A stretch of 64,000 nt of DNA from positions 2,163,001 through 2,227,000 of the forward strand of contig NZ_MQUA01000013.1 of NCBI RefSeq assembly GCF_002943715.1, given 5' to 3'. Below the pieces are notes generated by a model, which was not told the DNA's origin, ran no database searches, and saw only the letters and a program-made list of their open reading frames with translations. Numbering within the stretch: position 1 is the first letter of the stretch; each line of letters starts with the position of its first letter. This stretch comes from Polaribacter filamentus (GTDB lineage: Bacteria; Bacteroidota; Bacteroidia; Flavobacteriales; Flavobacteriaceae). Positions 38,162 to 48,700 of this stretch are shown piece by piece. A program made the position numbers and the translations under genes.

Positions 38162-38194
38162 TTGTAGGTATTTTCATTTTAAAATGTATTTTTG
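38162..38194 (+). promoter_or_regulatory. Promoter of the DUF2892-type gene
   Basis: TTG at 38162-38164, 22-bp spacer, TATTTTTG at 38187-38194: a full Bacteroidota -33/-7 pair, 62 bp before the start codon. Confidence 0.65.
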
Positions 38195-38256
38195 CATTTC
38201 ACTTAGTAAAACGATCGCTCGAATTTAATCGAGATTACAAAAAACATACACATACA

Positions 38257-38772
38257 ATGTTTCATAAAAACATAAAATTAGTTTTAGCAGTTTTAATTTC
38301 AGCTTGGGCTGTTTATCAATTTAGTCAAGGGAATATTATGAACGGAATTTCCATCTTATTATTCGCTGGAATTTTCATTTTGTTCTATTTTAAAAATGAA
38401 TTTATTTTATTGGCTTTTTTACAATTGCGTAAACAAAATTTTCCTGGGGCACAGAAATGGTTAAACTATATTAAAAATCCTGAAGCTGCTTTGATTACAA
38501 AACAACAAGGGTATTACAACTATTTACACGGAATTATGTTAAGCCAAACCAACATTACCCAAGCAGAAAAATATTTACGTAAAGCTGTAAAAATAGGATT
38601 GTCTATGGATCATGATTTGGCAATGGCAAAACTACAGTTAGCAGGAATTGCAATGACCAAAAGACGCAAACGTGAAGCCACTAATTTAATGGCAGAAGCT
38701 AAAAAATTAGACAAACACGGTATGCTAAAAGAACAAATACAAATGATGAAAAAGCAGATGCAAAAGATCTAA
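38257..38772 (+). CDS. Membrane-anchored TPR-like protein (DUF2892-type)
   Basis: A 171-residue protein. Two membrane helices (LVLAVLISAWAVYQF and ISILLFAGIFILFYF) form a DUF2892-like N-terminus; the remaining 110 residues are helical repeats with TPR character (YYNYLHGIMLSQTNITQAEK, AMAKLQLAGIAMTKRRKREA). Function is unknown. It stands alone between a promoter and a terminator. Confidence 0.75.
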   Translation: MFHKNIKLVLAVLISAWAVYQFSQGNIMNGISILLFAGIFILFYFKNEFILLAFLQLRKQNFPGAQKWLNYIKNPEAALITKQQGYYNYLHGIMLSQTNITQAEKYLRKAVKIGLSMDHDLAMAKLQLAGIAMTKRRKREATNLMAEAKKLDKHGMLKEQIQMMKKQMQKI

Positions 38773-38790
38773 TTTTTCTAAATTTCTGAT

Positions 38791-38822
38791 AAAAAAAATC
38801 CGCTAATAGCGGATTTTTTTTT
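38791..38822 (+). terminator. Rho-independent terminator (possibly bidirectional)
   Basis: A stem AAAAAAAATCCGCT / AGCGGATTTTTTTT with a minimal loop, flanked by A- and T-runs. It lies between convergent genes and could serve both. Confidence 0.88.
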
Positions 38823-38878
38823 ATTTTATACATTCACTTGACAAGAGGATACTCAAACAACTTCTACAGAATGTTTTT

Positions 38879-40489
38879 CTACTTCAGTTTAGTTAACGTC
38901 AAGTCTTTATTGTACTGAACAATAAACAACCCCTGATTCTCTGTATTACTGTTTCTATAGTCAAATTTTGTTTCTACTCTAGACGATGTTCCTGCTTTAA
39001 ACGTTTTCTTTAAATCATTTCCAGAAGCCAATCGCACTAAAATGTCATAGGTAATATCAAATCCTTTTGTAGCATAAAAAGAAGGCAATGTCTTATTCTT
39101 CTTATAATATTGAGCGTTAAAGCTTCTCGTTTCTAGAGAATTTTCATCAATAAACTCATCACTTATATAGGTAAAACCAACTCTTGCTAATTTTCTATTG
39201 TCTACATTTTCATAAACGCTGCTTTTATCAAAAGTAAAAACTTTAGTAGTGGTTTCTTCTGGCAAACTTATCAAGCTATTTATCACATCTGCAATAATTA
39301 AGTTGCTATCCGAAGCAATAATAACCCAGTTCTTTGTATTTGGTTTTAAGATTTGAGAAAACCTTGATTTCGCAATGTAACCGTTGCTTGGAGTTAGCAG
39401 ATGTATGCTACTCGCACTAATCTTCGTTTGTAAAGAAGACCTTAATAATCTACTTGTTTCTAAAGATGCTGGCTTATCATCACTCACAATTATAATGTTT
39501 CCTTGATCAAAATTCTCTTTAATATATCTTTCTAATTCTTGTCTAAAAACACTTTTTTCTGGTGATGTTTTTACAATATTTGAAGAAGAAAAATCTGATT
39601 GATTGCTAGAATACACCGGAAAAACAACAGGAATATTTACACTATTTGCAACCATTTGCACCTCTTCTGAGTACAAAGGGCCTATAACAACATCGTTTCT
39701 GCTAAAATCTCTGTTTGCTAGAAGATTTCTTACTTCATTGGTACTTCTATTTCCCGTATCAAAAACATTGAATTCTATTTCTACACCACTACTTCTTAAA
39801 GAATCTATTGCAATTTCTGCACCCATATAAAAATCGGTTGCAATGTTTACAAGTGCTGCATTTTTAATAAAAATTTCCTTGGGTGCAAGTGTATCAATAT
39901 TATATATATCTGCTTTAAATGGCAATAACAACGCTACTTTTAAAGAGGTGTTTGGCTTTATATAATCATCATAAAAACTTACGTCCCTGCTAACCTTAAC
40001 AGGTATTTCTTTGATTTTTAAATTTTGACCAACTTTTAAACCTTCCACTAACTCAGGGTTTAGCAATAGCAATTCCCCCCTTGTCACGTTAAACATTTTG
40101 TTTAAACTGTAAAAAGTATCTCCTTTTTTTACTTCATACACCACAAACTTTTCTCTTAATTCATTTAAGAGCTTTATTTTCTTTTCAATAGATTCACCTT
40201 CATCAGACACAACAGCTGTATGAACCTCATCGGTATGTTCTTTTAAATTTTTAGCTTTATAATTATGTAGACTTTTTTCTGGCACTACAATAAAGGAATC
40301 TGCTTTAAGACCACCAGTTACGTCAGGATTTAAACGAATTAAATCCTGTTCTTTCATGTCTAAATTCTTGGCAATGGTATAAATGGTTTCGCCCTTTTTA
40401 ACTTTGTACTGTATGTATCTATTCTGTTGTCCGCAAGAAACGGTAAACGTTAAAATAGATAGAAAAATAAAAATCTTTACATGTTTCAT
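38879..40489 (-). CDS. LysM lipoprotein with periplasmic-binding-like domain
   Basis: A 536-residue lipoprotein. The start MKHVKIFIFLSILTFTVSC is preferred; an in-frame codon 15 bp upstream would overlap guaA. The lipobox ends TVSC. Two LysM repeats follow (YKVKKGETIYTIAKNLDMKE and YEVKKGDTFYSLNKMFNVTR), which bind peptidoglycan. The C-terminal ~350 residues resemble a type 1 periplasmic binding fold as in branched-chain amino acid receptors or LpoA (KVALLLPFKADIYN, VVIGPLYSEEVQMVANSV, FYATKGFDITYDIL). It is probably an envelope protein linked to cell-wall synthesis. It lies 5 bp after guaA and is likely co-transcribed. Confidence 0.85.
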   Translation of the reverse strand: MKHVKIFIFLSILTFTVSCGQQNRYIQYKVKKGETIYTIAKNLDMKEQDLIRLNPDVTGGLKADSFIVVPEKSLHNYKAKNLKEHTDEVHTAVVSDEGESIEKKIKLLNELREKFVVYEVKKGDTFYSLNKMFNVTRGELLLLNPELVEGLKVGQNLKIKEIPVKVSRDVSFYDDYIKPNTSLKVALLLPFKADIYNIDTLAPKEIFIKNAALVNIATDFYMGAEIAIDSLRSSGVEIEFNVFDTGNRSTNEVRNLLANRDFSRNDVVIGPLYSEEVQMVANSVNIPVVFPVYSSNQSDFSSSNIVKTSPEKSVFRQELERYIKENFDQGNIIIVSDDKPASLETSRLLRSSLQTKISASSIHLLTPSNGYIAKSRFSQILKPNTKNWVIIASDSNLIIADVINSLISLPEETTTKVFTFDKSSVYENVDNRKLARVGFTYISDEFIDENSLETRSFNAQYYKKNKTLPSFYATKGFDITYDILVRLASGNDLKKTFKAGTSSRVETKFDYRNSNTENQGLFIVQYNKDLTLTKLK

Positions 40490-40494
40490 ATGCT

Positions 40495-42030
40495 CTATTC
40501 CCATTCTATAGTTGCAGGTGGTTTTGAACTGATATCATAGACAACTCTATTGACCCCTTTTACTTGATTTATAATTTTGTTTGATGTTTTTTGCAAAAAT
40601 TCATACGGTAGATCTACCCAATCTGCCGTCATTCCGTCTGTACTTTCTACGGCTCTTAAAGCTACTACTTTTTCATACGTTCGTTCATCGCCCATCACTC
40701 CAACAGAATTTACGGGTAATAACATGGCGCCTGCTTGCCAAACTTTATCATACAAACCATCTTCTTTTAATCCGTTGATAAAAATAGCGTCTACTTCTTG
40801 CAAAATACGAACTTTTTCGGCGGTTATATCTCCTAAAATACGGATTCCCAATCCTGGACCCGGAAAAGGATGACGTCCTAATAACTCGGGATCAATCCCC
40901 ATAGATGCGCCAACTCTTCTTACTTCGTCTTTAAAAATCATTCGCAAAGGTTCCACAATTTTCAACTTCATATAATCTGGCAATCCGCCCACATTATGGT
41001 GACTTTTTATAGTTGCTGATGGCCCACCATTTACAGAAACAGATTCAATTACATCTGGATAAATAGTGCCTTGTGCCAACCATTTTACATCTTGTATGTG
41101 GTGCGCTTCGTCATCAAAAACATCAATAAAAGTAACACCAATAGCTTTTCTTTTTCCTTCCGGATCAGAAATACCTGCTAATTTATCTAAAAAACGTTTC
41201 GATGCATCTACACCTTTAACGTTTAAACCCATTCCTTCGTATTGTTTCAAAACGCTTTCGAACTCATTTTTACGCAACAACCCATTATTAACGAAAATAC
41301 AATACAAATTTTTTCCGATCGCTTTGTGCAATAAAACTGCTGCAACAGTAGAATCTACACCTCCAGAAAGTCCTAAAACAACCTTATCATTTCCCACTTT
41401 TTCTTTAATCGCAGCTACGGTGCTTTCTACAAAAGAATCTGGCGTCCAAGTTTGCCCAACTTTGGCTATGTCTACCAAAAAGTTTGCCAATAATTGTTTT
41501 CCGTCTTTTGTATGATACACTTCTGGGTGAAATTGAATGGCAAATGTATCTTCGCCCTCAATTTTATAAGCCGCATTTTCTACGTCTTTTGTACTCGCCA
41601 ATAAAAGACCATTGGTTGGTAATTCTTTAATAGTGTCTGAATGACTCATCCAAACTTGGCTTCCTACCGAAATATTTTGAAAGAAAATTTCATCATTTTT
41701 TACAAATGATAAATTTGCTCTTCCATATTCTCTAGTGCTTGATGGCGCTACTTTTCCTCCAGAAAAATGGGCTAAATATTGCGCTCCATAACAAACAGCC
41801 AACAAAGGTTTTTTCCCTCTTATTTCAGATAGCTCTGGATGTAAAACATTCTCTCCTCTAACGGAATTTGGACTTCCCGATAAGATGACTGCTTTAAAGT
41901 TTTCTAATTCCTTTGGTGGATGGTTATACGGATGAATTTCACAATAAATGTTTAACTCCCTTACTCTTCTCGCAATTAACTGAGTGTATTGCGATCCAAA
42001 ATCTAAAATAAGTACTTGGTCTTGTTCCAT
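40495..42030 (-). CDS. guaA: GMP synthase (glutamine-hydrolysing)
   Basis: A 511-residue enzyme converting XMP to GMP. The ATG start ([20 protein letters not shown]) is chosen over a TTG two codons upstream. The class I glutaminase domain has the nucleophile Cys80 in LAVCYGAQ and His/Glu in FHPEVYHT; the ATP-pyrophosphatase P-loop is [10 protein letters not shown]; the C-terminal dimerisation domain ends [18 protein letters not shown] box on the minus strand ends only 3 bp before the ATG, so transcription may start at or very near the start codon. Confidence 0.97.
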   Translation of the reverse strand: MEQDQVLILDFGSQYTQLIARRVRELNIYCEIHPYNHPPKELENFKAVILSGSPNSVRGENVLHPELSEIRGKKPLLAVCYGAQYLAHFSGGKVAPSSTREYGRANLSFVKNDEIFFQNISVGSQVWMSHSDTIKELPTNGLLLASTKDVENAAYKIEGEDTFAIQFHPEVYHTKDGKQLLANFLVDIAKVGQTWTPDSFVESTVAAIKEKVGNDKVVLGLSGGVDSTVAAVLLHKAIGKNLYCIFVNNGLLRKNEFESVLKQYEGMGLNVKGVDASKRFLDKLAGISDPEGKRKAIGVTFIDVFDDEAHHIQDVKWLAQGTIYPDVIESVSVNGGPSATIKSHHNVGGLPDYMKLKIVEPLRMIFKDEVRRVGASMGIDPELLGRHPFPGPGLGIRILGDITAEKVRILQEVDAIFINGLKEDGLYDKVWQAGAMLLPVNSVGVMGDERTYEKVVALRAVESTDGMTADWVDLPYEFLQKTSNKIINQVKGVNRVVYDISSKPPATIEWE

Positions 42031-42036
42031 ACGCAA

Positions 42037-42411
42037 AAATAATATTTTGATATTAGATTTACCATATAAGAAGTTAGTATTTTTAAGTTAATTAGTATGC
42101 GCTGAAATCACTACGAATTCGATCTAAAAACAACCTCTTCTATTCCTTTTTTTACTATCACAGCGGCACGTAGAAAACATAATTATGTATTGCAAATCTT
42201 TTGCATTTTACAAAATGAATTCAATTCAAGTGAACTTTACGTTTAAAATAAATGAAATTTTTGCAGAGCACGGCATTTTTAGTTGTTAAAGAAGTGCACT
42301 ATATCACAACCAAAAGCGTGATTACTGGAACTGAAATCCTAACAAATAGCATCCTTCAAAATACACAATACCTATGGCAACTAATTCCCTTTGAACTTTG
42401 AATAGTACAGC
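42037..42411. other. Intergenic region, no clear gene
   Basis: 375 bp between guaA and the KAS III gene. It contains a possible 49-codon plus-strand frame (42252-42401, start MKFLQSTAFLVVKEVHYITT) without a recognisable domain or strong ribosome-binding signal. Otherwise I see nothing beyond a guaA promoter-like box at its left edge. Confidence 0.5.
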
Positions 42412-43476
42412 TTAATACTTGTACACAATTGCATTGATATTCATTCCTGCTCCTACGGAAGCCAAAATAATAACATCCCCTTTATTTACGGATTGATTTT
42501 CTATTTTTCCTTTTAAAACCAAATCTAACAAAGTAGGCACCGTTGCTACAGAACTGTTTCCTAATTTATGAATACTCATTGGCATCACACCCTCAGGAAC
42601 TGACATTTTATACAACCTAAAAAAACGTTTTACAATCGCCTCATCCATTTTTTCATTCGCTTGATGGATAAAAATTTTCTTTACGTCACTAATTTCAACT
42701 CCAGATTTATCCAAAGCCATTTTCATTGCTGCAGGAACATTCGTTATCGCAAATTCGTAAATTTTACGTCCGAACATTTTTATATACCGCACATTTTTAT
42801 CTTCCTTTTTATTAAATGAACTTCCATAATGCAAATAATACGCTTCTTCTTTTGCAAAAGTTTGTGTTGCGTGGCTTAAAATACCTGAGTCCGTTTCTGT
42901 TGTTTCCTCCACGATACAAGCTCCGGCTCCGTCGCTATAAATCATAGAATCTCTATCGTATTTATCAATAACTCTCGATAAAGTTTCTGCACCAATCACT
43001 AAACATTTTTTTGCAATTCCGGCTTTTATAAACGCTTGCGCTTGAATAACTCCTTGAATCCAACCCGGACAGCCAAATAGAATATCATAGGCTACACAAT
43101 TAGGGTTTTCAATTTTTAATTTACATTTTACTCTGGTTGCTAAACTTGGTAGCATATCACCCTGAATTGCACCTCGTTTTACATCGCCAAAATTATGAGC
43201 AAAAATAATATAATCAATTTCTTCTTTGTTAATCTGTGCATCTTCGATTGCTTTCTGAGCAGCAAAAAAAGCCAAGTCAGATGACGTATATTCTGCACGT
43301 GCATACCGTCTTTCCTGGATACCAGTAATTGCCTTAAATTTTTCTATGATAACATCATTTTCAGATGTAAGCGCAACACCATCAGAATCTAAAAATTTTT
43401 CATTTAAAAAATCTGTGTTTTCTTTTTTTAAAGACGGAATAAAAGTTCCGGTACCTGTAATTTTTGATGAAATCAT
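42412..43476 (-). CDS. 3-oxoacyl-ACP synthase III-like enzyme
   Basis: A 354-residue thiolase-fold enzyme of the KAS III (FabH-like) family; start MISSKITGTGTFIPSL, with an upstream Met six codons earlier as alternative. Catalytic Cys in VAYDILFGCPGWIQGVIQAQ, His in IFIHQANEKMDEAI and Asn in KLGNSSVATVP are visible. FabH condenses acetyl-CoA with malonyl-ACP to start fatty acid synthesis; the FGCPG context and lack of other fatty-acid genes leave room for a related beta-ketoacyl synthase such as an ambient-substrate KAS III. Monocistronic by position. Confidence 0.88.
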   Translation of the reverse strand: MISSKITGTGTFIPSLKKENTDFLNEKFLDSDGVALTSENDVIIEKFKAITGIQERRYARAEYTSSDLAFFAAQKAIEDAQINKEEIDYIIFAHNFGDVKRGAIQGDMLPSLATRVKCKLKIENPNCVAYDILFGCPGWIQGVIQAQAFIKAGIAKKCLVIGAETLSRVIDKYDRDSMIYSDGAGACIVEETTETDSGILSHATQTFAKEEAYYLHYGSSFNKKEDKNVRYIKMFGRKIYEFAITNVPAAMKMALDKSGVEISDVKKIFIHQANEKMDEAIVKRFFRLYKMSVPEGVMPMSIHKLGNSSVATVPTLLDLVLKGKIENQSVNKGDVIILASVGAGMNINAIVYKY

Positions 43477-43626
43477 TTTGCTTTTAATTAACAACTGGTG
43501 TAAAATTAAGTGATTTTCTTATTTCTAGAATGTTAAATCACGTACAAAAAACGAAATTCAAAATACAAAAGAACCTTATTTCTCTGTATAAAGATTCCTC
43601 TTTAATTGCATAACCGTAGCGATAGA

Positions 43627-43945
43627 TTAAGCTCTAGACTTCATTCTTTCTGAATTCTCTCCTTTAAAACAAGTATCAATCGTTTCCAAAAAATACGATA
43701 CCCAAAGTGTAAAATGATCTTTCTTAAAAGGTACAAAAGCATTTTTATCAAGGTGTTTTTACATTATACTATTACTATAGGATAGGTATCAAAAATAATA
43801 TCATTCCAAAAAAATCAGTAATAATCTCTAAATGATTCTCTAATTGATTTTCTTTCACAATAGCAGTAAAAAAAGGAATCATTTTTTTTTCGAGCAATAA
43901 TTTATGATAAAATTTTATGATGAGCTGTTTTGTGTCTTTTCTTGA
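43627..43945 (-). pseudogene. Decayed group III truncated haemoglobin gene
   Basis: Two minus-strand frame segments join into a globin-like protein. Upstream: KQLIIKFYHKLLLEKKMIPF, then KENQLENHLEIITDFFGMIL, until a stop. Downstream in another frame: KHLDKNAFVPFKK, DHFTLWVSYFLETID, FKGENSERMKSRA, then stop. The order, the FY..K.L..E....PFF, W/FxHLxxIxDFF, KHL, FxxHFxxW and GE.AE...RA patterns match group III truncated haemoglobins. The middle (around the haem pocket) is broken by at least one frameshift and a stop, and the C-terminal helix is missing. No intact reading frame exists. Confidence 0.7.
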
Positions 43946-44065
43946 CTAGATAACAACTAAAATCAGTATTCTAGTTACCTATTTTACTCGTTTCCATTTT
44001 AAAATTAACTCGAATTGACACGGTTTTAAAAATGCAAAACAGTTTCTATTTAGTACTTTTTTATC

Positions 44066-44548
44066 TTATAAATAAGAGCTATCAAAAGAAAAAGGCAATA
44101 ATGAAAGCAGCGATTCCGTTTTTACAATCTCACCAACTTCGCCCATAAACAAGACCTGAAAAGGTTGTTTTTGTTTGATTTCATATTCTGACAATGATTG
44201 TCTGCAAGCTCCACAAGGCCCAACAGGCTTGTCTACTTTTTTAATGGATGAACTTGCGGATATCGCTAATTTTATAATTTTCACGTCTGGAAAATCAGAT
44301 CCAGCTTTCCAAATAGCAACTCTTTCTGCACACATTCCTGATGGATACGCCGCGTTTTCTTGGTTGTTTCCTAAAACAATTTCATTATTTTCTAACAACA
44401 ATGCGGCACCAACACTAAATTTAGAATAGGGCGCGTATGCTTTTTTTCTAGCTTCTACGGCTTTATCCATCAACATTTTATCTTCTAAAGAAAGTTCTGA
44501 CACATCATTAAAAAGGGTTGCGGATGCTACTATTTCTATTTTTTTCAT
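44066..44548 (-). CDS. cdd: Cytidine deaminase
   Basis: A 160-residue zinc enzyme deaminating cytidine and deoxycytidine. The start MKKIEIVASATLF is preferred to an upstream in-frame Met that lies next to the porV terminator hairpin. Zinc ligands and catalytic Glu are in GMCAERVAI (CAE, tetrameric type) and VGPCGACRQSL (CxxC). The C-terminal LLPFSFDSSYL is the usual family end. It follows porV after a hairpin, so expression may depend on read-through. Confidence 0.92.
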   Translation of the reverse strand: MKKIEIVASATLFNDVSELSLEDKMLMDKAVEARKKAYAPYSKFSVGAALLLENNEIVLGNNQENAAYPSGMCAERVAIWKAGSDFPDVKIIKLAISASSSIKKVDKPVGPCGACRQSLSEYEIKQKQPFQVLFMGEVGEIVKTESLLSLLPFSFDSSYL

Positions 44549-44562
44549 AAATAATGGGGTCA

Positions 44563-44591
44563 AAAAAAGCAGCCTTTTTTGACTGCTTTTT
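44563..44591 (-). terminator. Terminator between porV and cdd
   Basis: Minus-strand reading gives AAAAAGCAG / CTGCTTTTT with a ~10-base loop and T-run, 30 bp after the porV stop. Confidence 0.75.
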
Positions 44592-44622
44592 ATACTGTAA
44601 ATTTACTAAAAATTTATCACTT

Positions 44623-45750
44623 TTAATAATTGTCATAGATTTCTCCTAAATCAAACGATAAAGAAAAGCGCAATGAGTTTTCTAGCGGATTATTTACATC
44701 CGAAGAATTAATTAAATACGACAAATCGATATTTAAAGCGTTGGTTTTGAAACCACCACCTAAGGTAAAATATTGTCTATTCCCTTTGTCTTGGCTTTCA
44801 TGAAAATACCCTGCTCTTAAAGCAAAGGCATTATTGTATAAATATTCTCCACCTAATGCATAGGTAAATTCTTGCAATTCCTCACTAAATCCTCCTGGCG
44901 CATCTCCAAAAGAACTAAACATTCCTTGAATCCATCCTTGGTCATCATCAGAACCGTCTAGCTGCGGCGTTGGTACTAATAATTTTGTAAATTCAACCGT
45001 TGTAGAAATAATATTGTAATCGTCTAAAATAAAATCAAAACCTCCACCAAATTTTAAATTTGTTGGGATAAAATCTTCTTGACCAGGAGTATAAGAAACT
45101 TTTGGTCCAATATTAGCAATATTAAAACCTATTCTGTAACGTCCATTAAAATTACCGTAATTTTCTTCATACGATTGATAATACCCAGACACATCCACCG
45201 CAAAAGAATTAATTGGTTGTAATGAATTTCCTGCAGTTCCGTTAAATGCCAAATTAGAGCGAATGTATTTTAAAGAAACTCCCATAGAAAAAGTTTCACT
45301 TAATTTTAAAGCATACGAGCCTGTTGCTGCCAATTCATTCGGGTTTATCGTTCCGTTTGGGTTCCCTGTATCATCTGTTAAATCTATTTGACCTAAAGAA
45401 AAATATTTAAAATCTGCTCCCCAAGCTGAGTTTTCGCTAAATCGATTAATATAAGAACCACTTCCTATAAAAATATCATCCGTTAAATTACGCAACCAAG
45501 GCGAATAGGTAAGCCCTGTTTTTATTTGGCGATCACTAAACACAATTTTTGCAGGATTGTGAAATAAAGAGAACGCATCCGCAGTCGTTGCAACACCTAT
45601 ATCCCCCATTCCTCCTGCTCTAGCATCGGGTACAATTAATAAAAACGGAGTTGCAGTGGTAATTCCGCCTGTTTGTTGTGTATCGGTTTGAGCGCTTATT
45701 TTTAAACTTACTAGGGCACAAAGTGCAATACAAAATCCTAATTTTTTCAT
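44623..45750 (-). CDS. porV: Type IX secretion outer membrane protein PorV
   Basis: A 375-residue FadL-like outer-membrane barrel with signal peptide (MKKLGFCIALCALVSLKISAQ). GGITTATPFLLIVPDARAGG is the PorV signature, followed by MGDIGVATTADAFSLFHNPAK. PorV shuttles secreted cargo from the T9SS translocon to the PorU sortase at the cell surface. It sits 38 bp downstream of porU, and gldJ is divergent on the other side, an arrangement I recall from Flavobacterium. Confidence 0.93.
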   Translation of the reverse strand: MKKLGFCIALCALVSLKISAQTDTQQTGGITTATPFLLIVPDARAGGMGDIGVATTADAFSLFHNPAKIVFSDRQIKTGLTYSPWLRNLTDDIFIGSGSYINRFSENSAWGADFKYFSLGQIDLTDDTGNPNGTINPNELAATGSYALKLSETFSMGVSLKYIRSNLAFNGTAGNSLQPINSFAVDVSGYYQSYEENYGNFNGRYRIGFNIANIGPKVSYTPGQEDFIPTNLKFGGGFDFILDDYNIISTTVEFTKLLVPTPQLDGSDDDQGWIQGMFSSFGDAPGGFSEELQEFTYALGGEYLYNNAFALRAGYFHESQDKGNRQYFTLGGGFKTNALNIDLSYLINSSDVNNPLENSLRFSLSFDLGEIYDNY

Positions 45751-45788
45751 CTTCTGTTCTTCTTGTTAGTTTTACAAATATCTAATTT

Positions 45789-48700
45789 TTATTGCAGTAT
45801 TACTAATTTTTCATACTTCTCTGAAACCAAACTACTTGCTGTTGATTTTACTCTTAATTTATAAACATAGACTCCTTTTCCTATTTTATTACCAAAATCA
45901 TCTAAACCATTCCAAGTAATATTTCTTGACAAATTACCCGTAGTTTGCACATTTTGATTGATGGTTTTTACCAATTTACCCGAAACTGTAAAAACTTGAA
46001 CTTGCACCTCTAAAGGCTCATTTGGTTTGTTATGATTAAACCAAAACTCTGTATAATTTACAAAAGGATTTGGGTAGTTCAGCACATTTTCTAAATTTAA
46101 AATAGCATCACTTACAACCACAAAATTTAACGTAGTTTCTGATGAGTTATTGTACGTGTCCCATGCTTTTAGTTTTAAAGTATGCGGCCCAACTTCTAAA
46201 TCTCTTAAAGTATAACTTACTTTTCCTTTCGAAAAATCATTTAATTCCGTTTGATAAAAATCATTCAAAATAATTGGGTTTGCCGTATCGCCATCTAAAA
46301 TCCCGACAATATCGTGGTCTACAGCAGTTATGGAGGTGTTAATTCCGCTAGCATCAAATAAAACAGCAATTAAATTTGGAGATGCATTTGTGTTGCCTCC
46401 ATCAATAAAAGACTCATCATTCATGAATAATTTTATTTCTGGGCCGAGCTTGTCATCAGGCGCATTTTCATCAATTCCGCCAACAATCACGTCAAAATTA
46501 TACCCTGCTTTATCTATTTCTCCGTTTTCTGCATAGAAACTTAATTTTCCTTTTCCGTACGCAATTTTAATATCTTTTGGTACAATAAAATCAAAACTAA
46601 ACTGCCCGTTTTCTACGGTTGATTTTCCTCTAAACAATTTACTATCTTGGGTATCAAAAGTCATTTTAATTCCGTAGCCATCATTATCTAAGGTTGTTTT
46701 ATCAATTAATTTATCAAAAACGGTGGTGGAAAGTGTGCCATTAAAATTGGTTAAAACGGCATCTGAATTGTCTGTTACAATACCTTCAAACCTCACTTTA
46801 GACAATGCTTTTATGGTATCTAAAGATTGTGTGATATCCACATCATTCATTTTAGTGATGCGAATGTTTGGTTTCGGAACGGCTAATTTCATTGCAGGAT
46901 CTCCAAAAGAATAGATAAAGAATTTTTGTGTGCTTGAAAAATTATTTTTCGCCGTCATTAAAGCTTCTGCAATGCTAAAATCTTCATCATTAAATGCTAG
47001 TAAAATCCGTATTAGCTCCTCGTTAAAACGTTGACCCACCGAAATAAAAACCTCTCTTGTGGTGGTAATCATATTTGCTGCTCCTCCGTTTGCATTTTTT
47101 AGCGTCAACTCACCTGCTGTAATTCTATTCGGATTGTCGAATCGAGAAAAATCACAGGTTACGGTAATTAAAAGTGGTAATGTATTTGGATTGTTAAACC
47201 CCTGAATTTGCGGAACATCTAAAATCCGTTCTGATGCAAAACCATCCTCCCCGCCGTGTCCAAAATAATCAAAAACCAAGGTTCCTTTTTCTATGGCATT
47301 TGTAATTGCTTTGTTTACATCTGGATAGCGTTCTCCTCCCGAAGAATTTTCTTGAACATACGCATCCGTATAAATTTTATTGATATTAAAAATTGGCTGA
47401 TTTGCTTTAATTTCATCCGCAATCGATTCTACTCCTTGCGCTAAAATTTCTTCGCCAACTGCATCAATATCATCCGCTACTAATGTGATGGTATTTCGCC
47501 AATCTCCAATGGTCTTTTTATTATAGTAGTTTAAAATTTTATCGACCACAATCGTCGCTTCAGAAATGGTAGAAACGGGAATTCGGCTGGAAGCGATATC
47601 TACCGTATGTGCGCTAGACATCTTGCCTTCATTAGCATCCATCATCACAAAAAAGTCGTCTGTAACCCAAGAATTCGCTAAATTGAAACTAATGGTAGCT
47701 AATTTTACAGGCACAATATTGTTATTGCCTTGCAATCTATCTTTATAATCATAGGAAGCATCGCCAAAAAAACAAACATATTTTAGTTTTTTTTCTGCGG
47801 ATGAATTTGTGTCATATATATGTTTTATAAAATCACGAATCCCTGTAATGTCTTTTGACCCGGAAGAATACTCATTATATATTTCATCTAACAATATCAC
47901 TTTTGTGGTTAAGTTTGAATTATTTTGATGGTAATCTGCCAGTCGTTGCGCTTGCCCAGAAAGTTGCGAATTTGTAATTACAATATAATTAAGGTCTTTG
48001 AGCGCGTGTAAATTCTGATTTTTAATTTTAGAATTCGCAACCGTTTCTGGTTTGTAAAAATCAGTATCGTTTAAAATGATATATTCCTTGAGTTCGCCTG
48101 CAGTATCTTTAAAAGTAAACTCATTAGTAGTACTTTCATTAGTAATAACTTGAGGATTGATGGCGTTTGTTACCTCCCATACTTGAAAAGCAGCACTTCC
48201 GTTTGTTATTTGATAAGCTACCGTTCCGGACGTAGTTGCTTGTGCTAAGCTTCTAAATGAAAACTGAAAATCAGAAAATGTTAACTGTTTTTGCCCAACA
48301 ATTTCTATATAATCTAAAAATGCATTTGCAGACGGATTCCCGTTATTAGCATAGGTAATAGAAACGGCGATACTTTCCGAAGTATTTGCCAACGTTGCAT
48401 TTCTTTCTATATCGTAGGCTTTTGTCAATGAACCAGAATTTACGGCAGGAAAATTAATCGTAAAAGCATCTTGTGCATTCACTTTTACATCCATCGTAGT
48501 GGAAACCACAGAATTTGAAACGCCGCGAACTCTTACATTTATATTTCCGTTTGCAACTGCATTTCTAAACGGAATTTTAAAGTTCTGTGTATTTAGGATA
48601 TTAAAATCTTTATCAGAAAACCACTGTGTGCCTGCTGCTAAAAGACTTTTTTGCTCTTTTTCATAAAATATAAAATCGTCAAAAACAGTTATTTGCGTCG

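Noticed and set aside
40577..41515. Plus-strand frames opposite guaA
   Set aside because: Shadow frames on the complement of a strongly conserved gene.
42252..42401. 49-codon plus-strand frame between guaA and the KAS III gene
   Set aside because: No recognisable domain, ribosome-binding signal or promoter; length is compatible with chance.
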